Of a stretch of DNA of 22,941 nt, positions 1 to 5,938 are shown piece after piece. The notes under the pieces are model-generated. The model ran no database searches. It was not told where the DNA came from and saw only the letters and a list, made by a program, of their open reading frames with translations. Each line of letters begins with the position of its first letter. Position 1 is the first letter of the stretch. This DNA comes from an uncultured Oscillibacter sp. (GTDB lineage: Bacteria > Bacillota > Clostridia > Oscillospirales > Oscillospiraceae), in NCBI RefSeq assembly GCF_910584465.1, contig NZ_CAJUBK010000039.1:1-22941 (forward strand), given 5' to 3'. The position numbers and the translations under genes are program-made.

Positions 1-1
1 G

Positions 2-625
2 GCCGCCGGAGCCGCCGGGGCCACCGGTCCCACAGGGCCGGACGGCGCGGCGGGACCGGCGGGGATCGTGGGCGCGGCCGGCGCGGCCGGCGCCACCGGG
101 GCCACCGGCCCCACCGGCCCGACAGGGGCCCCCGGTCCGAACCCCACCGCCGCTTCCGCCTTCGCCGCCAACACCCAGGGGAGCAGCATCTTAGTGGCGC
201 TGGGCGGGACCCCCATCGCCCTGCCCAACGCCCAGGTCCTGTCCCCCGGCATCACGGTCAACGCCGGGAACACGGTGTTCACCGTGGCTGAGGCGGGCAC
301 CTATCAGATCTCTTACCACGTGAATACCACCCTGGCCCTGCTGATGGGGACCCGGTTGGTGATCAACGGGGTGAACAGCGTCCCCTCGACCATCGCTCCG
401 GCGGTGTCCACCTCCAGTTTTGAAAATCAGATCAAAGTCGACCTGCCTGCGAACTCCACCGTCACGCTCCAGCTCTTCACCTCGCTCGCCGGGACCGCTG
501 TCCTTGTGGGCGGCGGCGCAGGGGCTTCCCTGACCATCATCCGGCTGGATGGGGCCGGTGCGCTGAGCGGATCACAGGGTAGAGGCAGTGAACACGACAC
601 AGATATAGAGGTGGACGACGCGTGA
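2..625 (+). CDS. Collagen-like surface protein, BclA-type C-terminus (5'-truncated by window)
   Basis: The reading frame is open from the window edge, so the N-terminus is missing. The visible part starts with 15 uninterrupted Gly-X-Y triplets (GAT, GPT, GAA and similar), the collagen-like stalk typical of Firmicutes exosporium or surface filaments. A globular domain of about 140 residues follows, rich in beta-strand-like sequence (SAFAANTQ...ILVALGG...TYQISYHVNTT...LTIIRL). It resembles the trimeric jelly-roll C-terminal domain of BclA-like proteins. A short polar, acidic tail ends the protein (EHDTDIEVDDA). A GTG at 68 could be called as a start, but it lies inside the Gly-X-Y run and is not the real one. 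The next gene is a glycosyltransferase, and BclA-type stalks are known to be heavily O-glycosylated on Thr. The family call is firm; spore versus vegetative surface location is unknown. Confidence 0.88.
   Translation, partial: AAGAAGATGPTGPDGAAGPAGIVGAAGAAGATGATGPTGPTGAPGPNPTAASAFAANTQGSSILVALGGTPIALPNAQVLSPGITVNAGNTVFTVAEAGTYQISYHVNTTLALLMGTRLVINGVNSVPSTIAPAVSTSSFENQIKVDLPANSTVTLQLFTSLAGTAVLVGGGAGASLTIIRLDGAGALSGSQGRGSEHDTDIEVDDA
8..142 (+). repeat. Collagen-like Gly-X-Y coding repeat
   Basis: Fifteen consecutive Gly-X-Y codon triplets, most of them variants of GCC-GGC-GCC and GGC-ACC-GGG. The tract continues upstream beyond the window edge. GC-rich 9-bp-unit tracts of this kind commonly vary in length between strains. 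Confidence 0.85.
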
Positions 626-642
626 GCGGACCACCGCTGAGA

Positions 643-678
643 CCATGCTCCCGCCGGCTTTTGCCGGCGGGAGCATGG
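643..678 (+). other. Perfect 16-bp hairpin between collagen-like and glycosyltransferase genes
   Basis: Bases 643-658 pair perfectly with 663-678 around a TTTT loop (stem core CTCCCGCCGGC). No U-tract follows on either strand, so it is not a standard intrinsic terminator. It lies 12 bases before the SD of the next gene. It may act as an mRNA 3'-end stabiliser, partial terminator or processing site that sets the ratio of the two proteins; that role is inference. Confidence 0.6.
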
Positions 679-704
679 GATGACGGATGGAAGGAGGCCC
701 CTTT

Positions 705-1787
705 ATGGTGAGCGTCAGCCTGTGTATGATCGTGAAAAATGAGGAGGACGTGCTGGAGCGCTGCCTGGAAAGCGCAGCGGATCTGGTGGACGAGATCGTC
801 ATCGTGGACACCGGGTCCACCGATCGCACCAAGGAGATCGCCGCCCGCTTCACCGGCCAGATCTTCGACCTGCCCTGGCAGGATGATTTTTCCGCCGCCC
901 GGAACGAGTCCTTTTCCCATGCCTCCATGGATCTTTGCATGTGGCTGGACGCGGACGACGTGCTGCTGGAAGAGGACCGAAAGGCGTTCCTTGCCCTGAA
1001 GGAGACGCTGGACCCCGCTGTTTCGGTGGTCATGGCGCCTTACCACGCCGGATCCGATGAGGACGGCCGCGTAACGTTCTCCTACTATCGGGAGCGCCTG
1101 ATCAAAAACCACGCCGGGATGCGCTGGGAGGGGGCCGTCCATGAGGCGGTCGCACCGGTCGGGAAGATCGTGTATGCGGACTTCGCCGTCACCCACCGCA
1201 AGGCCCGCCCCTCCGACCCGGACCGGAACCTGCGGATCTATGAGGCGCAGCTGGCGGCAGGGCAGGAGCTGGATCCCCGGCAGCAGTTCTATTACGGCCG
1301 GGAGCTCTACTACCACCGCCGCTGGACAGAGGCGCTGGCCGTCTTCGAGCGGTTCCTGGCGGAAGGCCGGGGATGGGTGGAGAACGAGATCGACGCCTGC
1401 TGCCACTGCGCCTATTGTCATGAGGCGCTGGGCGACGGCCGGGCGGCGCTGGCGGCCCTGTTCCGCACGTTCGGATATGACCGCCCCCGGGCCGAGACCT
1501 GCTGCGAGATCGGATCGTGGTTCTTCCGGCGGGAGCAGTACCGCCAGGCCGCCTACTGGTATGCCCTGGCCCTGACCTGCGCCAGGGACGACCGCCGGGG
1601 CGCGTTCGTTTCCCCGGACTGCTATGGCTACCTCCCCTGCATCCAGCTGTGCGTGTGTTACGACCGTCTGGGAGATCCGGGACGGGCGGAAGTCTTCAAC
1701 GAACTGGCCGCGTCCTACAGGCCGGATTCACCGGCAGTCCGCCACAACCGGGCGGTCTTCCGGGGCCTGCTGGAGCAGACGGGGTGA
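705..1787 (+). CDS. Family 2 glycosyltransferase with TPR-like C-terminal region
   Basis: The 360-aa protein starts with a GT-A glycosyltransferase fold: SLCMIVKNEEDVLERCL, then VDTGSTDRT, then the metal-binding DAD motif at about residues 82-84 (WLDADD). The FSAARNESF and RWEGAVHEA segments are typical of the GT2 subgroup annotated as glycosyltransferase with TPR repeats. From about residue 190 onward, helical repeat-like sequence (QFYYGRELYYHRRWTEALAVFERFL) looks like TPR units. ATG 705 is chosen because AAGGAGG at 691-697 sits 7 bases upstream; the in-frame ATG at 687 has no SD. The protein is cytoplasmic with no membrane segment. Its place just after a collagen-like gene suggests that it glycosylates the stalk, but the acceptor and sugar donor are not shown by the sequence. 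Confidence 0.85.
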   Translation: MVSVSLCMIVKNEEDVLERCLESAADLVDEIVIVDTGSTDRTKEIAARFTGQIFDLPWQDDFSAARNESFSHASMDLCMWLDADDVLLEEDRKAFLALKETLDPAVSVVMAPYHAGSDEDGRVTFSYYRERLIKNHAGMRWEGAVHEAVAPVGKIVYADFAVTHRKARPSDPDRNLRIYEAQLAAGQELDPRQQFYYGRELYYHRRWTEALAVFERFLAEGRGWVENEIDACCHCAYCHEALGDGRAALAALFRTFGYDRPRAETCCEIGSWFFRREQYRQAAYWYALALTCARDDRRGAFVSPDCYGYLPCIQLCVCYDRLGDPGRAEVFNELAASYRPDSPAVRHNRAVFRGLLEQTG

Positions 1788-1868
1788 CAGCACCTCCGCT
1801 TCCCGGCGCTGCGGATGCGCCTGGGGATCCTGGGACCGGGCGTCCTTTTTGCCGGGCGGCTTCGAGAT

Positions 1869-2050
1869 CCGGCGCTTTTGCGCCGGCGGCCTTGGGCCCG
1901 AGGATGGGACGCCTTAGGAGCGTCCGGCCTGGCCCAAGGGTCGAAGCATATCGTGAGGCCCCGGCGGAACGGTCTGCCCTATATGGCCCGTGGCTGGGGA
2001 TCCGGGCCGCATGGAAAAGGACGGGCGAACATACAGGTCCCGGTCCCTCT
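1869..2050 (+). ncRNA. Candidate structured noncoding RNA or leader upstream of the recombinase
   Basis: The 397-base stretch 1788-2184 has no convincing coding sequence but is dense in stems. Bases 1869-1875 pair with 1880-1886 around TTTT. Bases 1890-1898 pair with 1931-1939 (9 bp, CCTTGGGCC / GGCCCAAGG), enclosing a second stem 1907-1912 with 1920-1925. A GGCCCG/CGGGCC stem lies near 1987-2010. The series ends in the intrinsic terminator at 2051-2084. It could be a small RNA, a recombinase leader with attenuation, or the 3' untranslated region of the glycosyltransferase mRNA. I do not recognise a known RNA family, and GC-rich DNA readily yields chance stems, so confidence is low. Confidence 0.22.
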
Positions 2051-2084
2051 CGGGGCAGGCGTCAGAGCGCCTGCCCTGTTTTTT
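2051..2084 (+). terminator. Rho-independent terminator
   Basis: A 9-bp GC-rich stem (GGGCAGGCG at 2053-2061 with CGCCTGCCC at 2068-2076) has a 6-base loop and is followed by TG and six Ts (2079-2084). It ends transcription from the collagen-like/glycosyltransferase side, so the recombinase downstream probably has its own promoter. Confidence 0.88.
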
Positions 2085-2130
2085 GCGTTCCCGGCGCTTT
2101 CAAGAACGTCTCGTACCGGCATCCGCCATG

Positions 2131-2139
2131 TGGTAAACT
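2131..2139 (+). promoter_or_regulatory. Possible extended -10 promoter element for the recombinase gene
   Basis: TGG-TAAACT matches the TGn extended -10 pattern and keeps T1, A2, A4 and T6 of TATAAT. A start near 2146 would give a leader of about 39 bases containing the GAGGAGG site before ATG 2185. No good -35 is visible (CTCGTA at 18-base spacing is weak), so this is tentative. It is the best candidate between the terminator and the gene. Confidence 0.35.
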
Positions 2140-2184
2140 CGGGTATGGCCCAGAAGAGGTCATATACGAAGAGGAGGCGGCACG

Positions 2185-3030
2185 ATGGAGGACTATCGGA
2201 TCAGGGAAGAGGACGTCCTGCGGTTCGCGCAGGATCTGAAGGAGTCGGAATACGCCAGGGGGAGCATCGAGAAATACGTCCGGGACATCCGGGCGCTGAA
2301 AAGATGGCTCGGGGACGGATCGGTCGGGAAAGAAGCCCTCATCCAATGGAAAGAGCACCTGCTGTCAAAAAACTGTCAGTCGAGGACCGTCAACGGGATG
2401 TTGTCCTCTTTGAACCGCTTTTTCAGATCCATGGGATGGGAGGACCTTCAGATCAAGCATTTGAAGGTCCAGCGGACGCTGTTCCGGAGTACGAGACGGG
2501 AGCTCACCAAAAGCGAGTATCTGCATTTGATCGAGACGGCGGCGGGACAGGGGAAGCATCGGCTGGCCCTGCTGATGGAGACCATCTGCGCCACCGGGAT
2601 CCGGGTCAGCGAGGTGAAGTACATCACCGCTGAGGCCGTGCGGGAGGGGCGGACGGATATCCACATGAAGGGTAAGATCCGGACGATCCTGATCCCCGGC
2701 AGGCTGTGCAGGAAGCTGCAAAGGTACGCGAAGGAGCAGCGGATCTTTTCGGGGGAGCTCTTCCGCACCAGGACCGGGAAGGGGGTGACCCGCCGCCAGA
2801 TCTGGGCGGAGATGAAGGGCCTGTGCGCTGAGGCAGGCGTCGCGCCGTCGAAAGTCTTCCCCCACAATCTGCGGCACCTGTTCGCCCGGACCTTCTACCG
2901 GGTGCATAAGGATGTGGCGCAGCTGGCGGACGTGCTGGGCCATTCCAGCATCGAGACCACCCGCATCTACCTGATCTCCACCGGGGCGGAACACGCCCGG
3001 AAGCTGGAGCGGCTGCGGCTGATCTCCTGA
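2185..3030 (+). CDS. Tyrosine recombinase (XerC/XerD-like), probable DNA invertase of the adjacent switch
   Basis: The 281-aa protein has the two-domain layout of the lambda integrase/Xer family: a SAM-like core-binding domain (about residues 1-95, ending NGMLSSLNRFFRSMGW) and a catalytic domain. All catalytic residues can be assigned: R140 (TGIRVSE), K164 (beta-hairpin GKIRTI), H227 and R230 (HNLRH), H253 (LGHSS) and the nucleophile Y262 (TRIYL). The start ATG 2185 follows GAGGAGG. The length is slightly under that of XerC/XerD (about 300 aa), and there is no arm-binding domain, so a phage-type integrase is unlikely. The gene ends 76 bases before a perfect inverted-repeat pair. This matches the known arrangement in which a site-specific recombinase lies next to the invertible promoter it flips. 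Its role as the inverting enzyme is inference from position. Confidence 0.88.
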   Translation: MEDYRIREEDVLRFAQDLKESEYARGSIEKYVRDIRALKRWLGDGSVGKEALIQWKEHLLSKNCQSRTVNGMLSSLNRFFRSMGWEDLQIKHLKVQRTLFRSTRRELTKSEYLHLIETAAGQGKHRLALLMETICATGIRVSEVKYITAEAVREGRTDIHMKGKIRTILIPGRLCRKLQRYAKEQRIFSGELFRTRTGKGVTRRQIWAEMKGLCAEAGVAPSKVFPHNLRHLFARTFYRVHKDVAQLADVLGHSSIETTRIYLISTGAEHARKLERLRLIS

Positions 3031-3078
3031 AACGATCGGAGGATGCCCGGGGAAAGGACTTCCCGGACACCCTCGTAC

Positions 3079-3104
3079 AAAAAGCAGCCGCGAAAGCGGC
3101 TGCT
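3079..3104 (-). terminator. Leftward intrinsic terminator just outside the invertible segment
   Basis: A perfect 9-bp stem (3083-3091 with 3096-3104) carries a GAAA loop as read on the + strand. On the - strand the stem is followed by five Ts (complement of A3079-A3083). On the + strand no U-tract follows, so it works best on transcripts coming leftward from the inverted-repeat segment. It would stop an OFF-oriented promoter from making antisense RNA across the recombinase gene. Confidence 0.72.
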
Positions 3105-3106
3105 CA

Positions 3107-3127
3107 TCACAAAATCGATAGTTTGTC
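3107..3127 (+). repeat. Left inverted repeat of invertible DNA segment (IRL)
   Basis: This 21-bp sequence, with core AAATCGATAGTTT, is the exact reverse complement of 3370-3390. Identity stops at once outside both ends, as expected for recombination sites. The centre includes the palindrome ATCGAT. Confidence 0.9.
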
Positions 3128-3182
3128 AAAAGGCGGCGCGCACGACGAGGGCAGTAAAGCGTTCCCCCGACGGCACGACAGC

Positions 3183-3211
3183 ATGTTATCACAAAAAACG
3201 CTGTTTGACAA
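3183..3211 (-). promoter_or_regulatory. Leftward promoter inside the invertible segment (probable OFF orientation)
   Basis: On the - strand, TTGTCA (3211-3206) is separated by exactly 17 bases from TAACAT (3188-3183). A TG one base before the latter forms an extended -10 (TGA-TAACAT). Transcription would start near 3175 and run left through the left repeat into the terminator at 3104-3079. After inversion the same promoter would face the operon. Confidence 0.58.
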
Positions 3212-3235
3212 CCCCCATCCACAGATTTTTTGTAT
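3205..3235 (+). promoter_or_regulatory. Alternative rightward promoter candidate in the same island
   Basis: A perfect -35 hexamer TTGACA lies at 3205-3210, but no good -10 is found at 16-18 bases (TTTTGT at 17, TTGTAT at 19). If this were the working promoter, the orientation shown would be ON rather than OFF. It overlaps the leftward candidate, so the two cannot be separated from sequence alone. Confidence 0.25.
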
Positions 3236-3243
3236 GGGAAAAG

Positions 3244-3273
3244 GAGCCGGACAAGGGATTCTTTGTTCGGCTC
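3244..3273. other. Hairpin inside the invertible segment, upstream of the leftward promoter
   Basis: GAGCCGGACAA (3244-3254) pairs with TTGTTCGGCTC (3263-3273) around an 8-base loop, with one G-U pair on the + strand and one A-C mismatch on the - strand. On the - strand it is followed by CTTTTCCC. It may insulate the promoter from readthrough behind it, as a weak terminator; the U-tract is short. Confidence 0.35.
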
Positions 3274-3369
3274 TTCCCGTATTCCCCTTTTCCTGCTCCC
3301 CTGACCTTGAGGGGCTCCTTTCATACCGGTCCCGCCGCAGGAGGGCATCCGGATCCGGGGACAGGCGGG

Positions 3370-3390
3370 GACAAACTATCGATTTTGTGA
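3370..3390 (-). repeat. Right inverted repeat of invertible DNA segment (IRR)
   Basis: Exact 21-bp reverse complement of 3107-3127. It ends 28 bases before the ATG of the helicase gene, so the SD (GGAAGGGGGGG, about 3399-3409) lies outside the invertible segment and is present in both orientations. Confidence 0.9.
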
Positions 3391-3418
3391 CAGACCGGGG
3401 AAGGGGGGGACGGCCGAT

Positions 3419-5911
3419 ATGGGGATCGAGCTTTTCCCGCATAACGAAGCGGCGTATCGTTCCGCTGCGGCCATGCTGGAAGAGACCGGCAAGGCCGCCG
3501 TCATCCACCCCACGGGGACGGGGAAGTCCTTTATCGCCTTCCGGCTTTGCGGGGACCATCCGGACAAGACCGTCTGCTGGCTCTCGCCCTCGGAGCATAT
3601 CTTCAGGACCCAAAAGGAGAACCTGATCGCCGCAGGCGGCGAGATCCCTGGGAACATCCAGTTTTTCACCTATGCCAAGCTGATGCTGATGAGCGGGGAA
3701 GAGATTGCGGGGATCCATCCGGATTATGTCATCCTGGACGAGTTCCACCGCTGCGGGGCGGAGATGTGGAGCAAAGGCGTGCAGGACCTCTTAGCCGCAT
3801 ACCCTGGCGCTCCCGTTTTGGGCCTGTCCGCCACCAGCGTCCGGTATCTAGACGACCAGCGGGACATGGCGGATGAGCTCTTCGGGGGCGATATCGCCTC
3901 GGAGATGACCCTGGGGGAGGCGATCGCCCGGGGGATCTTGGCGGCCCCGAAGTATGTGATCTCGGTCTACGCCTACCAGAAAGAGCTGAAACGATACGGG
4001 GACCGGGTGGACCGCCTGAAGAACCCCGCCGCCAGGAGCCAGGCGGAGCGATACCTGGAGGCCCTCCGCCGTGCGCTGGACAAAGCGGACGGCCTGGATG
4101 AGGTCTTCGCCCGGAACATGACGGATAAAGCCGGGAAATACCTGGTCTTCTGTGCCAATGTGCGTCATATGGAGGAGCTCTTGTCCTGCTGCGATGTCTG
4201 GTTCCGCAAGGTGGATCCGGCCCCTCACATCTACCGGGCCTATTCGGAGGACCCGCAGACCTCCAAAGCTTTCGCGGACTTCAAGGCAGACGGCAGCCGC
4301 CATCTGCGGCTGCTGTTCTGCATCGATATGCTGAACGAGGGCATCCACGTGGAGGGCCTGTCCGGCGTGATCTTGTTCCGCCCTACGGTCTCGCCCATCA
4401 TCTATAAACAGCAGATCGGCCGCGCTCTGACGGCCTCCGGCAGCAAGGAGCCCATCATTTTTGATGTGGTCAACAACTTCGAGAACCTGTGCAGCATCGG
4501 GACCATCCAGGCGGAGCTGGCGCAGGCGGCGGGACATGTTCAGATGATGGACGAAGGACGGCGGCTGATCCGGGACAGGTTCCAGATCATCGACGAAGTG
4601 CGGGAGAGCCGCCGGCTGTTCGACGCCCTGAACGAGATCCTCTCCGCCCCCTGGGACGCCATGTTCGCCAAGGCGAAGGAGTATTTCGAAGGACACGGCG
4701 ATCTGAACGTGCCCAACCGGTATAAGACGGAAGAAGGCTATTCCCTGGGGGCCTGGATCTCCACACAGCGCCGGGTCCGGGCGGGACGGCAGTACGGGGA
4801 CCTGACCCCGGAGCGGATCGCCAGGCTGGACAGTATCGGCATGGTTTGGGAGGACCGTCTGGGATCGGCCTGGGAACGGGGATACCGGGCGGCGAGGGCC
4901 TACCGCGAAGAGCACGGGGACCTTCTGGCGGATATCGAATATGTAGGCCCGGACGGCTATCCCTTGGGCGCATGGCTGGCGAACCAGAGGAGCCTGAGGG
5001 TGCGCGGCCTCCTCCTATCCTGCCGCGAAGAGCGGCTGGAGCGCATCGGCATGGTCTGGAGCAAGATCGACTACTTCTGGGAGCAGAACTACCAGGCCGC
5101 TGAGGCGTATTTTAGGGGATCTGGGGACTTGGACGTCCCGGTCGGATACAAGACGCCGGAGGGCGTCTCGCTAGGGAGATGGATCGCCGTACAGAGGCAG
5201 TACAAGCGGCAGGGCCGCTTGTCTCCGGAGAAGATCCGCTGTCTGGATGCCTTGGGCATCGTCTGGGAGCCTTACCGGAAACAGTGGGAGACCATGTTTG
5301 CCGCCGCAGAGGCGTATCACCAAAGGAACGGGGATCTGGATGTCCCCGTGGCTTACCGGACGGAGGATGGCCTGAACCTCGGGAAGTGGATCCGCCGCCA
5401 GCGGGACGCCTATCTGAAAAGCAGGCAGGGCGGGAAGCCGTATCCGGGAGAGCAGGCCCGGCGGCTGGAGCGCATCGGCATGATATGGGATCTGGGCGAC
5501 CCCTGGGAAGTCCGTTACCGGCTGGCGAGGGCCTATTTCGAGGCGCACGGGGATCTGGACATGCCCGGGGACCATGTGGCGGACGGCGTATGGCTCGGCA
5601 AATGGCTGAACGAGCAGAAGCAGATCTATCTGGGCCGCCGTCCGGGCAAACATCTGACAAAGGAGCAGATCTCTAGATTAGAGGCGATCTCCATCTCCTG
5701 GGCAGACCATAGCGAGCGGGCCTGGAACGAGCAATACAAAGAAGCCAAGCGCTATTTTAAGGAACATGGGGACCTGTCTGTCCCGGAGGGATATGTGGGC
5801 CAGAACGGGAAACGCCTGGATCTTTGGGTGAAAAAGCAGCGGTCCAAGAGCCGCAAAAATGAGCTCCCGCAGCACAAGCGGGAAAAAATGTCGGCCATCG
5901 GGCTCCTGTGA
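3419..5911 (+). CDS. Superfamily 2 DEAD/DEAH-type helicase with six C-terminal helicase-associated repeats
   Basis: The 830-aa protein begins with a type III restriction/ResIII-like ATPase core: Walker A TGTGKS (32-37), motif II DEFH (107-110), motif III GLSATS, and a second RecA-like domain with motif VI QQIGRALT (about 331-338, arginine finger R335). From residue 411 to the end are six repeats of about 70 aa, each opening with a Trp (412, 485, 554, 623, 696, 769). Each then reads roughly A-x-AYxxxHGDLxVP...GxxLGxWIxxQR...RLxxIGMxW, the helicase-associated (HA) domain pattern. No nuclease domain is seen. The gene is the first downstream of the switch and is followed after 27 bases by the polysaccharide genes, so it should switch with them. 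Its substrate is unknown. An RNA/DNA remodelling role in expression of the operon, or a defence role co-switched with the capsule, is speculation. Confidence 0.88.
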   Translation: MGIELFPHNEAAYRSAAAMLEETGKAAVIHPTGTGKSFIAFRLCGDHPDKTVCWLSPSEHIFRTQKENLIAAGGEIPGNIQFFTYAKLMLMSGEEIAGIHPDYVILDEFHRCGAEMWSKGVQDLLAAYPGAPVLGLSATSVRYLDDQRDMADELFGGDIASEMTLGEAIARGILAAPKYVISVYAYQKELKRYGDRVDRLKNPAARSQAERYLEALRRALDKADGLDEVFARNMTDKAGKYLVFCANVRHMEELLSCCDVWFRKVDPAPHIYRAYSEDPQTSKAFADFKADGSRHLRLLFCIDMLNEGIHVEGLSGVILFRPTVSPIIYKQQIGRALTASGSKEPIIFDVVNNFENLCSIGTIQAELAQAAGHVQMMDEGRRLIRDRFQIIDEVRESRRLFDALNEILSAPWDAMFAKAKEYFEGHGDLNVPNRYKTEEGYSLGAWISTQRRVRAGRQYGDLTPERIARLDSIGMVWEDRLGSAWERGYRAARAYREEHGDLLADIEYVGPDGYPLGAWLANQRSLRVRGLLLSCREERLERIGMVWSKIDYFWEQNYQAAEAYFRGSGDLDVPVGYKTPEGVSLGRWIAVQRQYKRQGRLSPEKIRCLDALGIVWEPYRKQWETMFAAAEAYHQRNGDLDVPVAYRTEDGLNLGKWIRRQRDAYLKSRQGGKPYPGEQARRLERIGMIWDLGDPWEVRYRLARAYFEAHGDLDMPGDHVADGVWLGKWLNEQKQIYLGRRPGKHLTKEQISRLEAISISWADHSERAWNEQYKEAKRYFKEHGDLSVPEGYVGQNGKRLDLWVKKQRSKSRKNELPQHKREKMSAIGLL
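4652..5908 (+). repeat. Six tandem helicase-associated domain repeats within the helicase gene
   Basis: Repeat units start at about 4652, 4871, 5078, 5285, 5504 and 5723 and are 69-73 codons long. The signatures HGDL or NGDL, LGxWI and IGMVW recur in each unit. The last unit is the most divergent and ends with the protein. Confidence 0.85.
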
Positions 5912-5938
5912 GCACCGGTGCCTGGAAGGAGGATGAAG

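Larger units (their letters stand above)
3107..3390. mobile_element. Invertible promoter segment (inverton)
   Basis: A 284-bp unit is bounded by perfect 21-bp inverted repeats with a 242-bp interior. It lies between a tyrosine recombinase gene and a long surface-polysaccharide operon. The interior has no convincing gene. It holds a short AT-rich island with promoter-like hexamers (about 3183-3236) in otherwise GC-rich DNA, and an 11-bp hairpin. Recombination between the repeats would flip the promoter toward or away from the helicase start at 3419. Phase-variable promoters of this layout are established for surface genes in Bacteroides and in Clostridioides difficile (RecV switches). Assignment here rests on sequence layout alone. 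Confidence 0.85.

Noticed and set aside
537..1421. Long open frame on the - strand
   Set aside because: It overlaps the glycosyltransferase gene, which has clear family motifs, and its product is Pro/His/Arg-rich with no recognisable domain. It is a by-product of high GC.
2365..3348. Long - strand frame crossing the recombinase and the invertible segment
   Set aside because: It is antisense to an intact recombinase, shows no domain, and the composition is typical of a shadow frame. Its start inside the invertible segment is probably chance.
3848..4915. Long - strand frame inside the helicase gene
   Set aside because: The opposite strand encodes conserved helicase motifs; this frame has none.
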